Part shown: positions 1 through 12,010 of the stretch, in pieces
Layout of the letters: every line of letters begins with the position of its first letter
Position numbering within the stretch: position 1 is the stretch's first letter
Assembly: GCA_027257055.1 (NCBI GenBank)
Contig: JAPVLO010000146.1
Span: forward strand, 2,790,001 to 2,854,000
Direction of reading: 5' to 3'
From: Cephalopachus bancanus
Taxonomy: Eukaryota > Chordata > Mammalia > Primates > Tarsiidae
DNA length: 64,000 nt
Position numbers and translations under genes: made by a program
Notes under the pieces: model-generated
The model's input: the letters and a program-made list of their open reading frames with translations, nothing else
Told to the model about the DNA's origin: nothing
Databases searched by the model: none

Positions 1-229
1 CTATGACATGCACTTTTCTAATCATTGTACATTTTGCAAAATAGATAAAAATGTGTGACAGAGTCCTCACTTTTAAGGAAATGCAAAACTTAAAATAAAA
101 ATCTCTTTTGTTTGATACAAATACACAGTTTATTTTGGCCATAAAAAAATTATTTGACAAAAAAATTGCAGAAAAGTTAGTACCTAATTGGGTGATCAGG
201 TCAGAGAAAAAAACTCTATAACAACAATT

Positions 230-560
230 ACAGCAAACAAAATAGATATATAAGGAATAAAGAAAAATGGAAAGTATTTTTAAAAATACATTAAGCCCAA
301 GAAAATGATAAAGGAAAACATTGTCTCTCTATCAGATAGGAAAGGAAAGCTCTTAACTGATGATATACAAAAGGCAGAGACTTTTAATAAGCATTTTCTT
401 TCCCTCTGTCTTCACACAAAAAGGTCATCTTTGATCTAATCACTGGGATAGCCAACACCTGGGCTGGGAGGGTTTGAAAGTCATGATAAAAGAAGGAGAG
501 AACTAGAGATTGTATAAAAATAAAATAAGAGGTTGTTCAAGTTCTGGGGTTGGCAAACTT
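230..560. repeat. possible ancient CR1/L3-like LINE relic
   Basis: The stretch around 330-440 (lysine/glutamate-rich wording such as 'AAGGCAGAGACTTTTAATAAGCATTTTC') resembles the region just before the reverse transcriptase of CR1/L3-type LINEs as I remember it. It is heavily decayed. It could be unrelated unique sequence. Confidence 0.3.
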
Positions 561-871
561 TAATATATAAATGAAACTCTTTTAAGTTTGGGATGTCAAT
601 TATTTTCCTCTTTGGAGGCTTTCAGTTCATGATAAATACAGTCTCTCCATTTAAAATTACGTCAGTTTTATAAATGCAGAGCCTAGAAGAAATCACCCAT
701 GAGCATGACACTGTCCCAACTCTTAAGAAATCCACTCACAGTAAACTATTCTTGCATGAGACTTTTTAATCAAGAAAATGATGTAATGTAATTTAGCCAT
801 ATAATAATTCACAAAAGATGTACCACTTGCTAAATAAAGTCCTCATGGGTCCAGAGATATTTACCAGTAGC

Positions 872-952
872 TTTTTTTTTTTTTTAGAAAACAGGATTTA
901 TTGAGAGGACAGAAAAACTCTGACAGTGGGAGGAGACCTGAGGGGGTTGCCC
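872..952 (-). mobile_element. short poly(A) retrosequence with target-site duplication
   Basis: On the minus strand this reads as an 80-nt RNA 3' end: CCCCTCAGG..., an AATAAA signal, CCTGTTTTCT, then a 14-A tail (the T run at 872-885). It is flanked by 11/12 matching direct repeats TACCAGTAGCTT (862-873) and TACCAGTAACTT (953-964), the hallmark of LINE-mediated insertion. The sequence before the tail resembles the R region of a class-I endogenous retroviral LTR. The source transcript is not identified. Confidence 0.65.
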
Positions 953-964
953 TACCAGTAACTT

Positions 965-2240
965 TAAGCCACTACAGGGAAACTTTATCAAGTTACTTAA
1001 CTACTAGTTTTAAACTAGAATTTTTTTTTACTAAATAAAAGAGTAAGATGGTGATGTAATAAGTAGGGGTAGGAGGATGGAGAGACTACAAAAATGTTTG
1101 GTCAAGTGGACAGGAACAGGCACATAATAGCTTACTTAGTAGGGCAGGAAGCAATGGCATGAAGTGAGAAACCACCTAGAGCAGTAGCTAGTTAACAATT
1201 GAATCAAAGTCCAAGATAGCATCTTGTATTTACCAATTTTATTCTTTATAGGGTAACTCGAGTTTAGGGGAATAAGACATCCTTTTTGGTTCAGAACCTT
1301 TAACTGCCATAGGTAAAATGAGGACTGTTATCTAAGACTACTTTCTAGGGACTTCTCTGCTCAAACACAAGCTATCAAATCCTTTGTGATTTTTGATCCT
1401 GGTGTATGTAGTTTAACCTGATTTTGACTAGGTACTCTGTCAATATTCCCAGTGATATCTTTATTTGTATTTGGGTGCAAGAGTTTGGAGACAATATCTT
1501 GTCATGATTATTTGATATTTGTCCAATGGACCTACAAATTCTTGAACTTTTTCCCAATCCATGACTACCTGTATAGGAAAGATGAACCTTGTTAGCTCTT
1601 AAACCCAAATCTGATTTTTAGGATTTATCACACTAAGAGAAGAAAAGGACTTGCTAGAGAAATATGAAACAGGGCCCTCCATTGACAGAAAAAACCCTGG
1701 GATTACCAACTGCTTCTTTAGAGTGGAAGAGAAAAGAAAAGAGAGTTAAGGGGAGAAAAGAGTTACTGGAACCTTCTACCAGCAGGAAAGATTTTCCTAA
1801 GAAAGGGAAAATACAGGAAAAGGGAAGGAGATGAGGGAGATGGGGACTACTATAGATAAAGAAAGGTTCTGGTCTCTTACCATTGCAGTAGCAAAGAAGG
1901 AAGAAGCCAAAAAGAGAATCACACCTTTCCAAATGACCTTTGAACACCCAGTGTTTCAACTACTGGTAAATATGGCAGAATAGGTATTCTGGAATTTAAT
2001 CAATCAAGAAGATTAGAATCCTTCTATTAGTCAAGTAATGAATATAGGGGGTTTGTAAAAAGATGGAAAAGACCTTGGTATGCAGACTAGATGTTACAGG
2101 CTTAAGTATTTTTCATTACATAATTTATTATTCTTTTTAATTTGCACAGAAGTATAAGCATGAAGAAAATTAGTCTATAATCATAGCCCCAGATAAATTT
2201 TGAGGTCTACAATTCTATTCCTCTGTGTAATCTAATCTAT
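965..2240. other. unassigned intronic sequence
   Basis: AT-rich DNA with no repeat, RNA gene or exon that I can recognise. Short open frames on the minus strand (1375-1608, 1654-1959) have no family resemblance and no splice context. Confidence 0.5.
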
Positions 2241-2329
2241 CTTGTCCAAGACTTTGCTATAGTTTATGTGTTCTTTCTCCTGCAACATTTCCCTGTAAAT
2301 ACAAAATCATTCCTGTATGAATTTTTAAA

Positions 2330-4035
2330 AAATCTTTTATCATTATCTATTACAAAATCCTCCCTTGACTCTGCATACTATCCCTCTTCTCTCTGCTGTA
2401 TTCACAGCAAAATGTCTTGAGATTATTGTTGCTAGTCTTGTTTCTGTTCCTTCATTTCCTATTCTCTCATCTCTGTCTCAGGATTACTGCACTCTGCTGC
2501 TTTTAAGGTTACCAATGACTTATGTGCAAACAAATCCAATCTTCATCTCTCTTCTGAACTCTTAACATCTTTCACAAAGTTGACTACTTCCTTCTCATGA
2601 CACTTTCTTCTTTTGACTTTGGTTATATCACATTTTCCTACTTTTCTTCCTATTTCACTGACCACTCCTTCTTAGTTTCATTGATTCCTTTAACCTCTGC
2701 TCAATATCTAAGCACTGGGCTTCTCCAAGACTCTCTTCTGGACCTTCTTCTCTTGTCTGGCTATGCTCTCTCACCAAGCAATGAACCTTGATTGTATTGC
2801 TTTACATACCATCTGTATCTGAAAGTCTTTCAAATCTTTATTTCCAGACCTGACTTTTTCCTGGAACTTCAGACTTATGTTTCCAACTGTCTACTGAAAT
2901 TCTTCTCAAGGATCTCTAACAAGCATCCCAAATTTAACATGTCCTAAGAACAACTCTTGGTCATTTGCCACCCAGATCTGTTCCTCTTCGATAATTTCGT
3001 CTCAGCCAGTTTTATCAACATATACCCAGTTGGTTTCAGTAAGAAGTCTAAGAGTAAGCATTTGTTCTCTTTCTTTTCTTTTCTTTTCTTTTTTTGAGTT
3101 GGAGTCTCACTCTGTCACCCAGACTGGAGTGCAGTGGCCTCAACCTGCTGGGCTCTGGCGGTCCTTCCGCCTCAGCCTTCCAAGTAGCTGGTACTACAGG
3201 TGCGTGCTACCATGCCCAGCTAATTTTTGTTTTATTGTAGAGATGAGGTCTTGCCAAGTTGCCCAAGCGGGTCTCGAACCTGCGGACTCAGGCAACCCAC
3301 TCACCTCAGCCTCCCAAAGCGCTGGGATTACAGGCTGAGCCACTGAGCCCGGCTTGTTCTCTTTATTTTCATTCTCTCATATCCAATCTGTTATAAGTTC
3401 TACCTCTAAAATATTTTTTCAATCTATTCATTTCTGTCCACATTAGTCCAATCATCATCCTCATCCCAGATTATTGCTACTTAATGTCATCTCTTTGAAT
3501 TTCACTTACGCACTTAGAATCCATTCTTTGTACAACAAATCAGTATTTTAAAACAATAATATCATGTCCCTCACCAGCTTAAAGCTTGTCAATTGTTTCC
3601 CAATACAATTAGAATAAATATGCTTTCCTTGCCCTGGCTTTGGAACCTCCTGTCTTCCTCTCTGCACTCTTCTGGTACTGTGTTCTCTTCATCTCTGCAC
3701 TCCAGTTCTGTGGTCATTTTTCAGACATGCCAGGCTCATTCCTTTTGTTTCCTTGTATGGTCATTCACCCTTCCTTGTGAATGCTCTTCTCCTTGGATCA
3801 TTGTGTGGTTATCCCTTTTTATCTTTAGATCCCATCTGACACGTCATCCCTTCAAAGTGGGTCTCCTTTGAATTCCCAAATAAACAAACAGTCATATTAG
3901 CCCATTGCCCTATATTGATTGCCACCAAAGCACTTACAACATTATTGTTTATTACTATATTTTCATTAGTTTGTGTATGTTGCTTATTTATTTACTCATT
4001 TGTTGGTTGTTTTATTTTCTCTGCTCATTTTCACC
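2330..4035 (+). repeat. L2 LINE, long decayed copy split by a SINE
   Basis: Sense-strand wording of the L2 second ORF and 3' region is recognisable: 'AAGGTTACCAATGACTTATGTGC', 'GGCTTCTCCAAGACTCTCTTCTGGACC', 'CTAACAAGCATCCCAAATTTAACATGTCC', then after the SINE 'CAGATTATTGCTACTTAATGTC' and 'GTCATTCACCCTTCCTTGTGAATGC'. The copy continues on both sides of the Alu-like insertion at 3073-3353, showing the L2 was there first. Reading frames are broken many times, so it is long inactive. The 5' limit is approximate. Confidence 0.8.
3073..3353 (-). mobile_element. Alu-like SINE, lineage-specific type
   Basis: Antisense 7SL-derived dimer: a (TTTTC)/T-rich tail at the left, GAGTTGGAGTCTCACTC at 3096, and GGCTGAGCCACTGAGCCCGGC at the right. 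Direct repeats TTGTTCTCTTT at 3062-3072 and 3354-3364 flank it. It is inserted within the L2 copy. Part of the first arm around 3139 is shortened compared with the other copies. Confidence 0.93.
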
Positions 4036-4049
4036 TTTTACTAATGTTT

Positions 4050-4122
4050 AATAATGTTTCTTTAATTGTCTTAATTTTAAACCAACTAGAGTAATAGCAT
4101 ATTTCAGAAAGACCTCATTTTC
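4050..4122 (+). repeat. left arm of a perfect 73-bp inverted repeat
   Basis: This segment is the exact reverse complement, base for base, of 5176-5248. It lies just past the 3' end of the L2 copy. The match stops abruptly at both ends (4049 and 4123 do not pair). No TIR family is recognised. Confidence 0.97.
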
Positions 4123-4739
4123 CCAAGGAGATCAGAGAATTTGTCAGTCCTGAAAGAGTCCTTAAAGAGTACCTGATAATCTAGAAACATCTGGTGAATA
4201 GAAAAATAAATGAATGGCTAAACAGACATTTGGATATCTTTCACAGAATGTTTTAGATGCACTTTAAACTATGCATGTCTTCTTCTTAACCACAGTTTTA
4301 TTTCCTTGAAGTTTGAACACCTTGAAGAGTGTTAGATGTTTCTTTCTTGGATGAGTGCATAAAAGTATTTACTTGATTTGCAATAAGGGGAAACCAGGGT
4401 ATGAGAACTGCTAAAATGGATGCACAAAAAATTGGGGTCCAAATTATTGTCACAATGCATATTATATGTCAGTACTTTTATTTTAAAAGTATTGCTGTTT
4501 GCTGGGATATTGGATGGGATAGCCAGATGAAAGTAATAAAATTAAATGAAAAGAATACTGCATTTAGAGTTGAAAGTTGAGCTGTACAAGCCTATGTCAA
4601 CAAAAACTTTTTATTAATGAGTATGAAGAAGAACTTGGAATGAACTGGGAATCCCCAAGGAACATGGTAGATGTCTCCAGTCTCTATCTGTAATTCTATA
4701 CTTTAATGCATAGTTAAGATATCTCCTATTTTTGTGAGA

Positions 4740-4995
4740 ACTCATGATTTTCTAGCCTGGAGCCATCTCTCCCTAGTTTGAACTCTCAAATGATTTTGCC
4801 TCTATCTCTACAGATAACGACTATTTACTGCTTTCTTTTAATATTTGTGTACATGCCTTAATCTCTCCGCCTAGGCTGAAAACTCCTTAAGATGAGGCGC
4901 TGTGTTTTGTTTTGTTTTAATTACTGTGTTTCATATAATTTCCTGCAAATAGTTGGAGAACACTTAGTAAATATTTAGTTTGTAAGTGAATGCAT
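4740..4995 (+). repeat. L2 3' fragment
   Basis: 'CCTAGGCTGAAAACTCCTTAAGATGAGGC' followed by 'AACACTTAGTAAATATTTAG' and AATG-rich sequence follows the L2 3' UTR pattern (start-of-decline 'CTCCATGAGGGCAGGG', '...CTCAATAAATATTTG'). Decayed. Confidence 0.6.
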
Positions 4996-5175
4996 AAGTA
5001 GCAGACAAGGCTAGATTATGTGAGGTTATGTATATTTCTTTAAATGATGAAACTGCAAAAACATCATTATAGAAACAAAAGCTGTTGGGGAGGTTTTTTA
5101 AAAACATACTTTGTATGTTTCTAGGTTTCGAGGATGGTATTTGCTGTAAATATTAACAAATGAAATAGGGAAGAA

Positions 5176-5248
5176 GAAAATGAGGTCTTTCTGAAATATG
5201 CTATTACTCTAGTTGGTTTAAAATTAAGACAATTAAAGAAACATTATT
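5176..5248 (-). repeat. right arm of the 73-bp inverted repeat
   Basis: Exact reverse complement of 4050-4122, with a 1,053-bp spacer. Absence of any mismatch contrasts with the age of the neighbouring L2 and implies a recent event, gene conversion between the arms, or an assembly artefact. Confidence 0.97.
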
Positions 5249-5276
5249 TAAGAGTCTTAATTTTATTATGGGTGGA

Positions 5277-5355
5277 TGGATAGATAGATAGACAGAAGCA
5301 AACATCTAGAACCTAAGATTGACATAGATAGGTAGGTATACATACATACATACAC
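5277..5355 (+). repeat. GATA/CATA-type simple repeats
   Basis: Short tetranucleotide tracts: GATA units at 5277-5294 and CATA units about 5339-5352, separated by non-repetitive DNA. Confidence 0.8.
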
Positions 5356-5989
5356 ACATATGTGGACACATAGGTAGATAATTAACCTAGGACCTATTTG
5401 ACCAGTAAGTAAATTATTTCCCTGTGAAATAACAACATGAAATACTTTGTGTTTATGGTTTTTAAACTGAATACATATAGCTAAAATTTCTAAAAAGTAT
5501 TTTATTCTTACTTATTTTTTATAACTTGTTAACTTACATATTTGTCACAGTTTTTATTTAGTGGTGTAACTTAATTGCTGTTTATTATTACAGTGTGATT
5601 TATAAAACTTTATTTTATAACTTTATATCAGCATATGGACATCAGATTATAAAATAAATCAAATTCCCACTGACAGCATAAGAAAAAAACAAACAAACAA
5701 AAAACCACTTCGTTAGTGGGAATTCAATTAGAGTTCCTACCCTCTTGAGTTTATGTGAGATGCTTGTGGACCTGAAAGGAAATATTTACAACTTTCCGGT
5801 GAACCAGCGAACCAGTGACCAAAATTTAATTAAAAATTTACATAGACTGTAATAAGGACCAAAATTGGCCATAAACACATGGTATAGACCAATATAAATT
5901 TTCTTTTTTGACTACTCAGTACAGTGATATAATTTTATTTCACCGTGTAAGATGAGGAATGAGGAAATAAAACTATAACCCTATCATAG

Positions 5990-6100
5990 GGCAGCAAATA
6001 CAAATACACTGAAGATAGGGACTTGATCTTATTCATTATTGAATTCCTAAGGCTAGGAGTGCCTGAACATACAGTAAACACTCATGACATAGTGTTCCGT
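5990..6100 (+). repeat. L2 3' fragment
   Basis: 'GATAGGGACTTGATCTTATTCATTATTG ... CTAGGAGTGCCTGAACATACAGTAAACACTCA' follows the L2 3' UTR order. Short and diverged. Confidence 0.55.
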
Positions 6101-6330
6101 AATGTAGGAACATAAGAATTCAGATCTAATGTGAATGTAGACTCACTGTCATCATTCACTTAGTCCCTATTATTTTATTAGCTTTGTAGCACTGACATTT
6201 AATTTGTTACACCACTTACAGATTTTGACAAGGATTTTTCTGGAGTTGAAAGCTAGTGATTTTTTGTAGAAGGGCGAAACAAGTTATTGAAGTAGTTATT
6301 GAATATTTGCTGTTTTTCTAACACATAAAG

Positions 6331-6331
<1 letters not shown>

Positions 6332-6369
<38 letters not shown>

Positions 6370-6379
6370 TATATATATG
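6332..6379 (+). repeat. compound (TA)n(CA)n(TA)n microsatellite
   Basis: About 11 TA units, then about 8 CA units, then 5 TA units, in a continuous alternating purine-pyrimidine tract. Confidence 0.95.
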
Positions 6380-6801
6380 ATGCAGATCATAGCTTCCAAT
6401 ATAAGTAAATCAGAGTTGAGTTCCTGTTTGTGATTGTAGCCTGTGTTTTAGTCTATGAGATAATGACTCTAACCAATTTATGCTCATTCTTTGTATATTG
6501 AGAATGAAGGAGAAAGATAGGTGCTGATAGCTGAGTTTGCCTTGTGTACTCTTTAGTGTTCTCTCATTAAACACAGAATTTCATCCACCATCAGCATTAG
6601 ACAAAGACCCTGTGTGATCATGATAGACTAGACAAAAATGAGATCACTCCACACTCATACCTGACTCAAGCAAAAGCATGAACATTTTGCAGATCAGAAA
6701 ATGACCCAATATTCCCCATAGGCACTTCTATTTTGGCTAACCAATGGCAGCTTTAACCTTAATTTACTATTCTTATCTTTTATAACTTATTTATTTATTT
6801 G

Positions 6802-7080
6802 TTTTTTTTTTTTTTTGTAATAAGAGTCTCACTATGTTGCCCAGGCTGGAGTGCAGTGGTATGGTCACAGCTTACCTCAGCCTTGACCTCTTGAGCTCAG
6901 GTGATCCTTTGCTCCTCAGCCTCCTGAGTAGCTGGGATTACAGATGTGCCACCATGCCTGGCTAATTTTTTTTTTAAGAGACAAGGTCTCACCATGTTCC
7001 TCTGCCTAGTGTCAACTCCTGGGCTCAAGCAATCTTCTCGTCTCAATTTTCCAAAGTGCTGGGATTACAGGCATGAGTGC
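6802..7080 (-). mobile_element. AluJ-like SINE, older copy
   Basis: A T15 tail at 6802-6816, then TGTTGCCCAGGCTGGAGTGCAGTGG, CAGCCTTGACCTC, a mid T tract near 6967, CCAAAGTGCTGGGATTACAGGC. Unlike the other copies it keeps ordinary AluJ wording ('CTGGGCTCAAGCAATC', 'GTGCTGGGATTACAGGCATGAG'), so it probably predates the lineage-specific burst. No clear direct repeats. Confidence 0.9.
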
Positions 7081-7907
7081 CTTTCAGATAAGAATGTTTA
7101 AGATACCCAATCATAGATTTACTCCTACTTTCTGACAATATCCAATCCAGAGCAAAGTCCTGCCTTTTTTGAACTCTCCCCAAAATCACCTAACAGAAGT
7201 TCAAATCTTATATGTTCTGTCTGACACACTCTTACTCAGATACCCCACAGTTCCCTCACTACAGTGAATTAACAGATCCACATTTGTTCAAAAACAGGCG
7301 TGTTCCAGGTGGAATGTGTTAAGACTTAAATGTTATTTTGTTTTTTATGTATATGTGCATGTTTTTTCCTGAATAAAGTTTCTGGAAGGCAGTAGAAGTT
7401 TGAACTAGACAAAAACTAAAACTTCAAATGTATGCAGAGTTGTAGTTTGTTTGACCAACCAATATTACTATATATTTCCATAGATCCCTTTCGAAAGACT
7501 AAAGTGTCAATGTGGTATAACTACATGTTTGAGTCCTGAACTTTCTTTCTGTGGATTGGTAACCTTTCTGCTAAGTAGTTTGCCATAAATTCAAACATAA
7601 CAGTACTAAGGGACTAACACACCACTGAAAGACTTGCTAGAAAAAATACATTTAAGGTGTAAAGCTTATTTGTCTGAATGAGTTGTTCCTGACCTTCCAC
7701 AAGGTAAGTCGTTTTGAAACTGGAATTTTGAAACTGCAATTTTTATGATACTATATTTTGAATAAATACAAGTTTAGTGATTCATCAGTTATGCAATATC
7801 ATCCTTTTGTTATTTTTATCTGGCCAGTGAAATAATTTTCCTACACCATCTCTTTAGTATGTAATGCACTCTACAGGGTACTGAAACTTTTAAAATAGCT
7901 AGGTATT
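7081..7907. other. unassigned intronic sequence
   Basis: No repeat or exon recognised between two SINEs. Confidence 0.5.
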
Positions 7908-7919
7908 CATTAGATAATC

Positions 7920-8212
7920 TTTTTTTTTTTTTTTGAGTCGAAGTCTCACTCTGTTGCCCAGACTAGAGTGCAGTGACCGCTCCCGGCCACCGCAGCCTCG
8001 ATCTGCTGGGCTCCGGTGATCCTTCCACCTCAGCCTTCCAAGTAGCTGGAACTACAGGCGCGTGCTACCACGCCCGGCTGATTTTTTATTTATTGTAGAG
8101 ATGAGGTCTCGCCAAGTTGCCCAGGCGGGTCTCGAACCCGTGGGCTCAGGCAGTCCACTCACCTCAGCCTCCCAAGGCGCTGGGATTACAGGCTGAGCCA
8201 CCAAGCCCGGCT
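7920..8212 (-). mobile_element. Alu-like SINE, lineage-specific type
   Basis: T tail then GAGTCGAAGTCTCACTC, CCCGGCCACCGCAGCCTCGATCTGCTGGGCTCC, TTATTGTAGAGATGAGGTCTCGCC, ending in GCCACCAAGCCCGGCT. Perfect 12-bp direct repeats CATTAGATAATC at 7908-7919 and 8213-8224. A well-preserved copy. Confidence 0.95.
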
Positions 8213-8224
8213 CATTAGATAATC

Positions 8225-10740
8225 CTACTCAGAGTAAAAAATATTTGAGTTAAGATCGCAAAGCACAGTTGATTCCATATATCTAATACAGTGTTTAGTT
8301 GTATTTTCAAAATAGATTATTTTTCAGATATGAAGCTATAGGACAGTTTTTCAGTAAATGCTTTTGTCAATATTATTTTCTTTTTCTCATGTTATAAAAT
8401 TTATCTTCATCAGAAAGAGCATTAAAAATAAAATAGAAAATGTTATTTTACCCCTGACTACACAGTGGCATATATTGTTTGCCTATATGCCTATTTATAC
8501 TTCAAAATGCAAAATGGAAATAAAGATATTTGGGAAGAATTTTCTAGAATAAAGAACGAAAGGATAGCTTCTACATTTGGAAAATGGCTTAAAATAGTCG
8601 CGATTTTTACAATGGAAAGATGAAGTACAGAGGCAGGTTGTACATAACTTATTTGGCAAAATTAGGTCTCTGAAAATGGATATTGCCCCTAAAACCTGAC
8701 AAAGGAACATTTAAGCTTAGTAATGGTCCTTCAAAGTTTATAAAAAGGATGTATTGGTGGGCAATATTTACACCCCTGTCTTAGAAAATTTTTGGTGAAG
8801 ATGATGATGGTGCATGAATCATGAAAGGTGGAGAATACAGTAAATGATCTTTGGAATTCTAACAGTTAGTTATGGAGATTATGCTAAAACATTTTAAATA
8901 ATTAGGTCAAGAGAAGTATTTACATTGATAGGTATTAAATGAAAGGAAAATAGGTGATTAGGAAACAGAAGAATGAGAGTGGGTTAGAATAGTCAGGAAA
9001 GATGGCATAACTGAGTTGAGGTTGGCCTGAGCCTTAAAGAACAGACAGAAATGTAAGAAATGGAGAAAGGAGGACATTCAGGTCATATGACCATCAATAT
9101 ATGATGCTCCTCCTCATCATTGTTAACAAATATCTTAATATAGACTTTCTCCCAGATATTCCAGTAAGCAACAAGGGAGATGGAAATTTACAAATTCATT
9201 AGATGCTTGCTGAATTTACATTTTTAAAGACTTTCTAGTCTTGGAAAGCATGCAGAATTACAGACCAAAATGGGCCAACAGGACTGTCAAGCAGCAGAAT
9301 TCTGGGTGGAATGACAATTATATCTGACCTGATTTATTTTTTGTTCTCATATTTTAATGTATTTACATAAAAGAAAAGAAATGTTATCTTGGATAACCCT
9401 TTCTGTCCTGGTTTTCTCGTATCTAAAATAAAGATATTTAAGAACTGGATCTTTGAGGGCCCTTGCAGATTTGTAATTGCATAGTTCTTTGTTCTGTGTT
9501 TATCAGCATACAACATATACTATGAAAGAGTTAGATCTTAGTCTTCAGGGTGTGAATTATATGAAATGGAGTTTTGCTCATATAAATTGTTGCATGTTAT
9601 TTTAACCTCGTTTACAGTTTTTAAGAAAACCTTGAAAATTAGGGTAGGCCATTTGAAGCTCCTGCTGGATCAGGCAGTATTAGGAGTTGTGCCTACCCTT
9701 CAGAATTTTGAAAAAGCTAAGTACCAATATTTTATCTAATTTTGGAAAAACTTGCATGATTATTATTACAATGTACTTTTCGCTAGTCGGTCTATTTTTT
9801 GGGTCTTCTTTAAAAATCTGCCTGCGGGTTAATATGAAAAGGAGAAAGCTTCAAAAATGCACTTAATAACTCTAAACAATAGAGTGATTCTCAATAGAAT
9901 TGCGTTAACTGAAGTATGTGTAAGAAAGATGCTATAATTCTAAGCTATATTGGGAAATGTTAACCAGAGTTAACTTACTTCTAATCACAATCCCGTGAAT
10001 GACGACTACTCCCATTGTCCTCCATTCTGCCAGTCTTCCACATTCTTTGTCTTGGAGATAGAATCACACATCAGAAACACTGAGAGAGCAAAGATGCCAA
10101 CTCTTGGCTTTTGAATTGCAGAAGCCAATTCTGCAACGTAGATGAGCTTGTGAAGACGATATGATGACCCATTTAGAGCCTCCTTCAACTTTGCTGCCAA
10201 GATAAAGTAAGAGTTCTCCTGATGGATGAGAAGTGATGAGTGACTAAATGACCATCTCTAAGGGGAAAGTGAGTCGTGCACTAATCCCCAGTCAATCCCA
10301 GGAGGTGGATTATCGATAGAGTTCTCCATAGAGTTCTCTATTGATAGGTTCATTAATAGGATACCAGATGGAACAGTGTTTTCCTAGATAGGGTGTGGGG
10401 AGTCAGGAAGATCTCGGAGACTGATGGGCCTAAGGCAGCATCACCTTTCCTGAACCCATCACATTATAAGAGAAGTAAACCAATCTCCATGTGCCTGAGG
10501 GGTTCAATAGTTGGGGACAAACATTTGCATGTTTGGGAACTTTGGCAAGAAGATAGAGGAAATTCAAAGAGATGCTAAGATGGAGAGATGACACTAAGGA
10601 CTGGATGCTATTTCCCTGAACGCCTCCCACTTATCTGCATTGTCTAGTCATTAAATACGCTTCTTGAAACTTTTATAAAATCCTGAAGTGATTAGCTCAA
10701 AGTTTCTGCCAGCTGGCAGGTTGCGTCCTGAAAAATAAAT
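8225..10740. other. mostly unassigned intronic sequence
   Basis: A piece at about 8975-9075 ('GAGTTGAGGTTGGCCTGAGCC...') reads like antisense L2. The rest is not assignable. 10000-10630 is slightly more GC-rich and could be an old LTR-type or unique segment; it has a near-repeat 'ATAGAGTTCTC' at 10317-10350. No gene is supported. Confidence 0.4.
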
Positions 10741-10769
10741 TTAGTTGTTCAATAAATGTAACAGTAAAA

Positions 10770-10965
10770 ATGGATACAGTGCTTACTGTGCTCCAAACAC
10801 TATTCTAAGCACTTTAGGTGTAGTAACTAATAAAAGTCTCACACAACCAATGGAGTTATTGTTATCTCCACTCACTGATTATTAAACTGAGACCTAGAGA
10901 AGTCTTCCCTAATATCACACAGCCAGTAAGTTACAAAGCCACGATTCAAATCCAGGCAGTCTGTA
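10770..10965 (-). repeat. MIR SINE
   Basis: Antisense MIR core: 'CTGTGCTCCAAACACTATTCTAAGCACTTTA', 'TATTAAACTGAGACC', 'AGAAGTCTTCCCTAATATCACACAGCCAGTAAG', 'GATTCAAATCCAGGCAGTCTG'. Confidence 0.88.
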
Positions 10966-11739
10966 TTTGATTACACAAGATCACTTCTCAAAGAGGTGTA
11001 ACAAATAAAATTATATTTCTGGTATAACTGAGTCTGTAACTCATATTTTATGTGCATCATACTTATGTTGGCGGGATCTTGTGAAAAGCAGTCTTTGACA
11101 TTTGTTTCTGTATCTATTCTTAGCAGGCTGTTGAGGATGCTGCTTATTCTATAACACAGTGTGCTTTCTAGAAGACCATGGAAGTAATTTCTTTATTCTT
11201 AGTATTGGAAATATTTGAACTTCTTCTGAGTAACCACTTTATTTGTATTTTGTAGAAAAATCAACTATTTAATCTTATTTCTCTGTTTTCATTGACTGCT
11301 ACGTAACTTAGAGCCAAACGTTAAGTTGGCTATTGGCAAGTCTCTATAAATTTATGACTTGTGTGCACTCACTGTACTGGTCCATCCCAACTTTCCCTTT
11401 GCTTTGCTTTTTACCTATTTTAATTTACTTTATCTGTCAGTAATGTACATATCTTAGTGAAACACCTTAAATCCTTTCTGAGAAAGGCAGGTTGTAAATA
11501 CATGCAAATATTATTTTTCTTTGCTTCCAAACTGCATCACTCTTAGATCTTTCTTGGTCAGCAGAAGGACCCCAGTGATTACTTTATAGTAATGTTATTC
11601 CTTCATTGGCACATTTTATCCACAGAGGACAGAGAGGATAAGCTCTGAAGGACACAGTGTGCTTACTGTTCTCTCCTCTCTATTTTTGTGCTTAAGGGGT
11701 TGTGGTGAAAAGAAATGTTGACACATGGGGAAGAGTGAT

Positions 11740-11945
11740 GTAGGGGCTAACTATGTGGGTTCTGAGGTCAGAATTGACTTATATCCCAGTTCTGCTACCC
11801 ACCTCCATGTGACCTTGGACAAGTTACTTAACTTCTCTGTGCCTCAGTTACCTCATCTGTAAAAACGAGTTAAAATAGTAACCCACATTGGTGTAGTTTT
11901 TGTGACTATTAAATAAATTAATGTAAGTGAACATTCATTGCCTTC
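11740..11945 (+). repeat. MIR SINE
   Basis: Sense MIR: 'CCCAGTTCTGCTACCCACC', 'TGACCTTGGACAAGTTACTTAACTTCTCTGTGCCTCAGTTACCTCATCTGTAAAA', then 'GTGACTATTAAATAAATTAATGTAAG'. One of the best-preserved MIRs here. Confidence 0.92.
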
Positions 11946-12010
11946 AATAGATGCTAGTAAAATAGCCAGTAAGTACGGCAGGAAGGCTAGAGACTTAGAA
12001 AGAGTCTTTT

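Noticed and set aside
9630..9710. 9-bp inverted repeat (AGGGTAGGC / GCCTACCCT) as a possible small RNA hairpin
   Set aside because: The loop of about 45 bases shows no further pairing; arms this short are plausible by chance.
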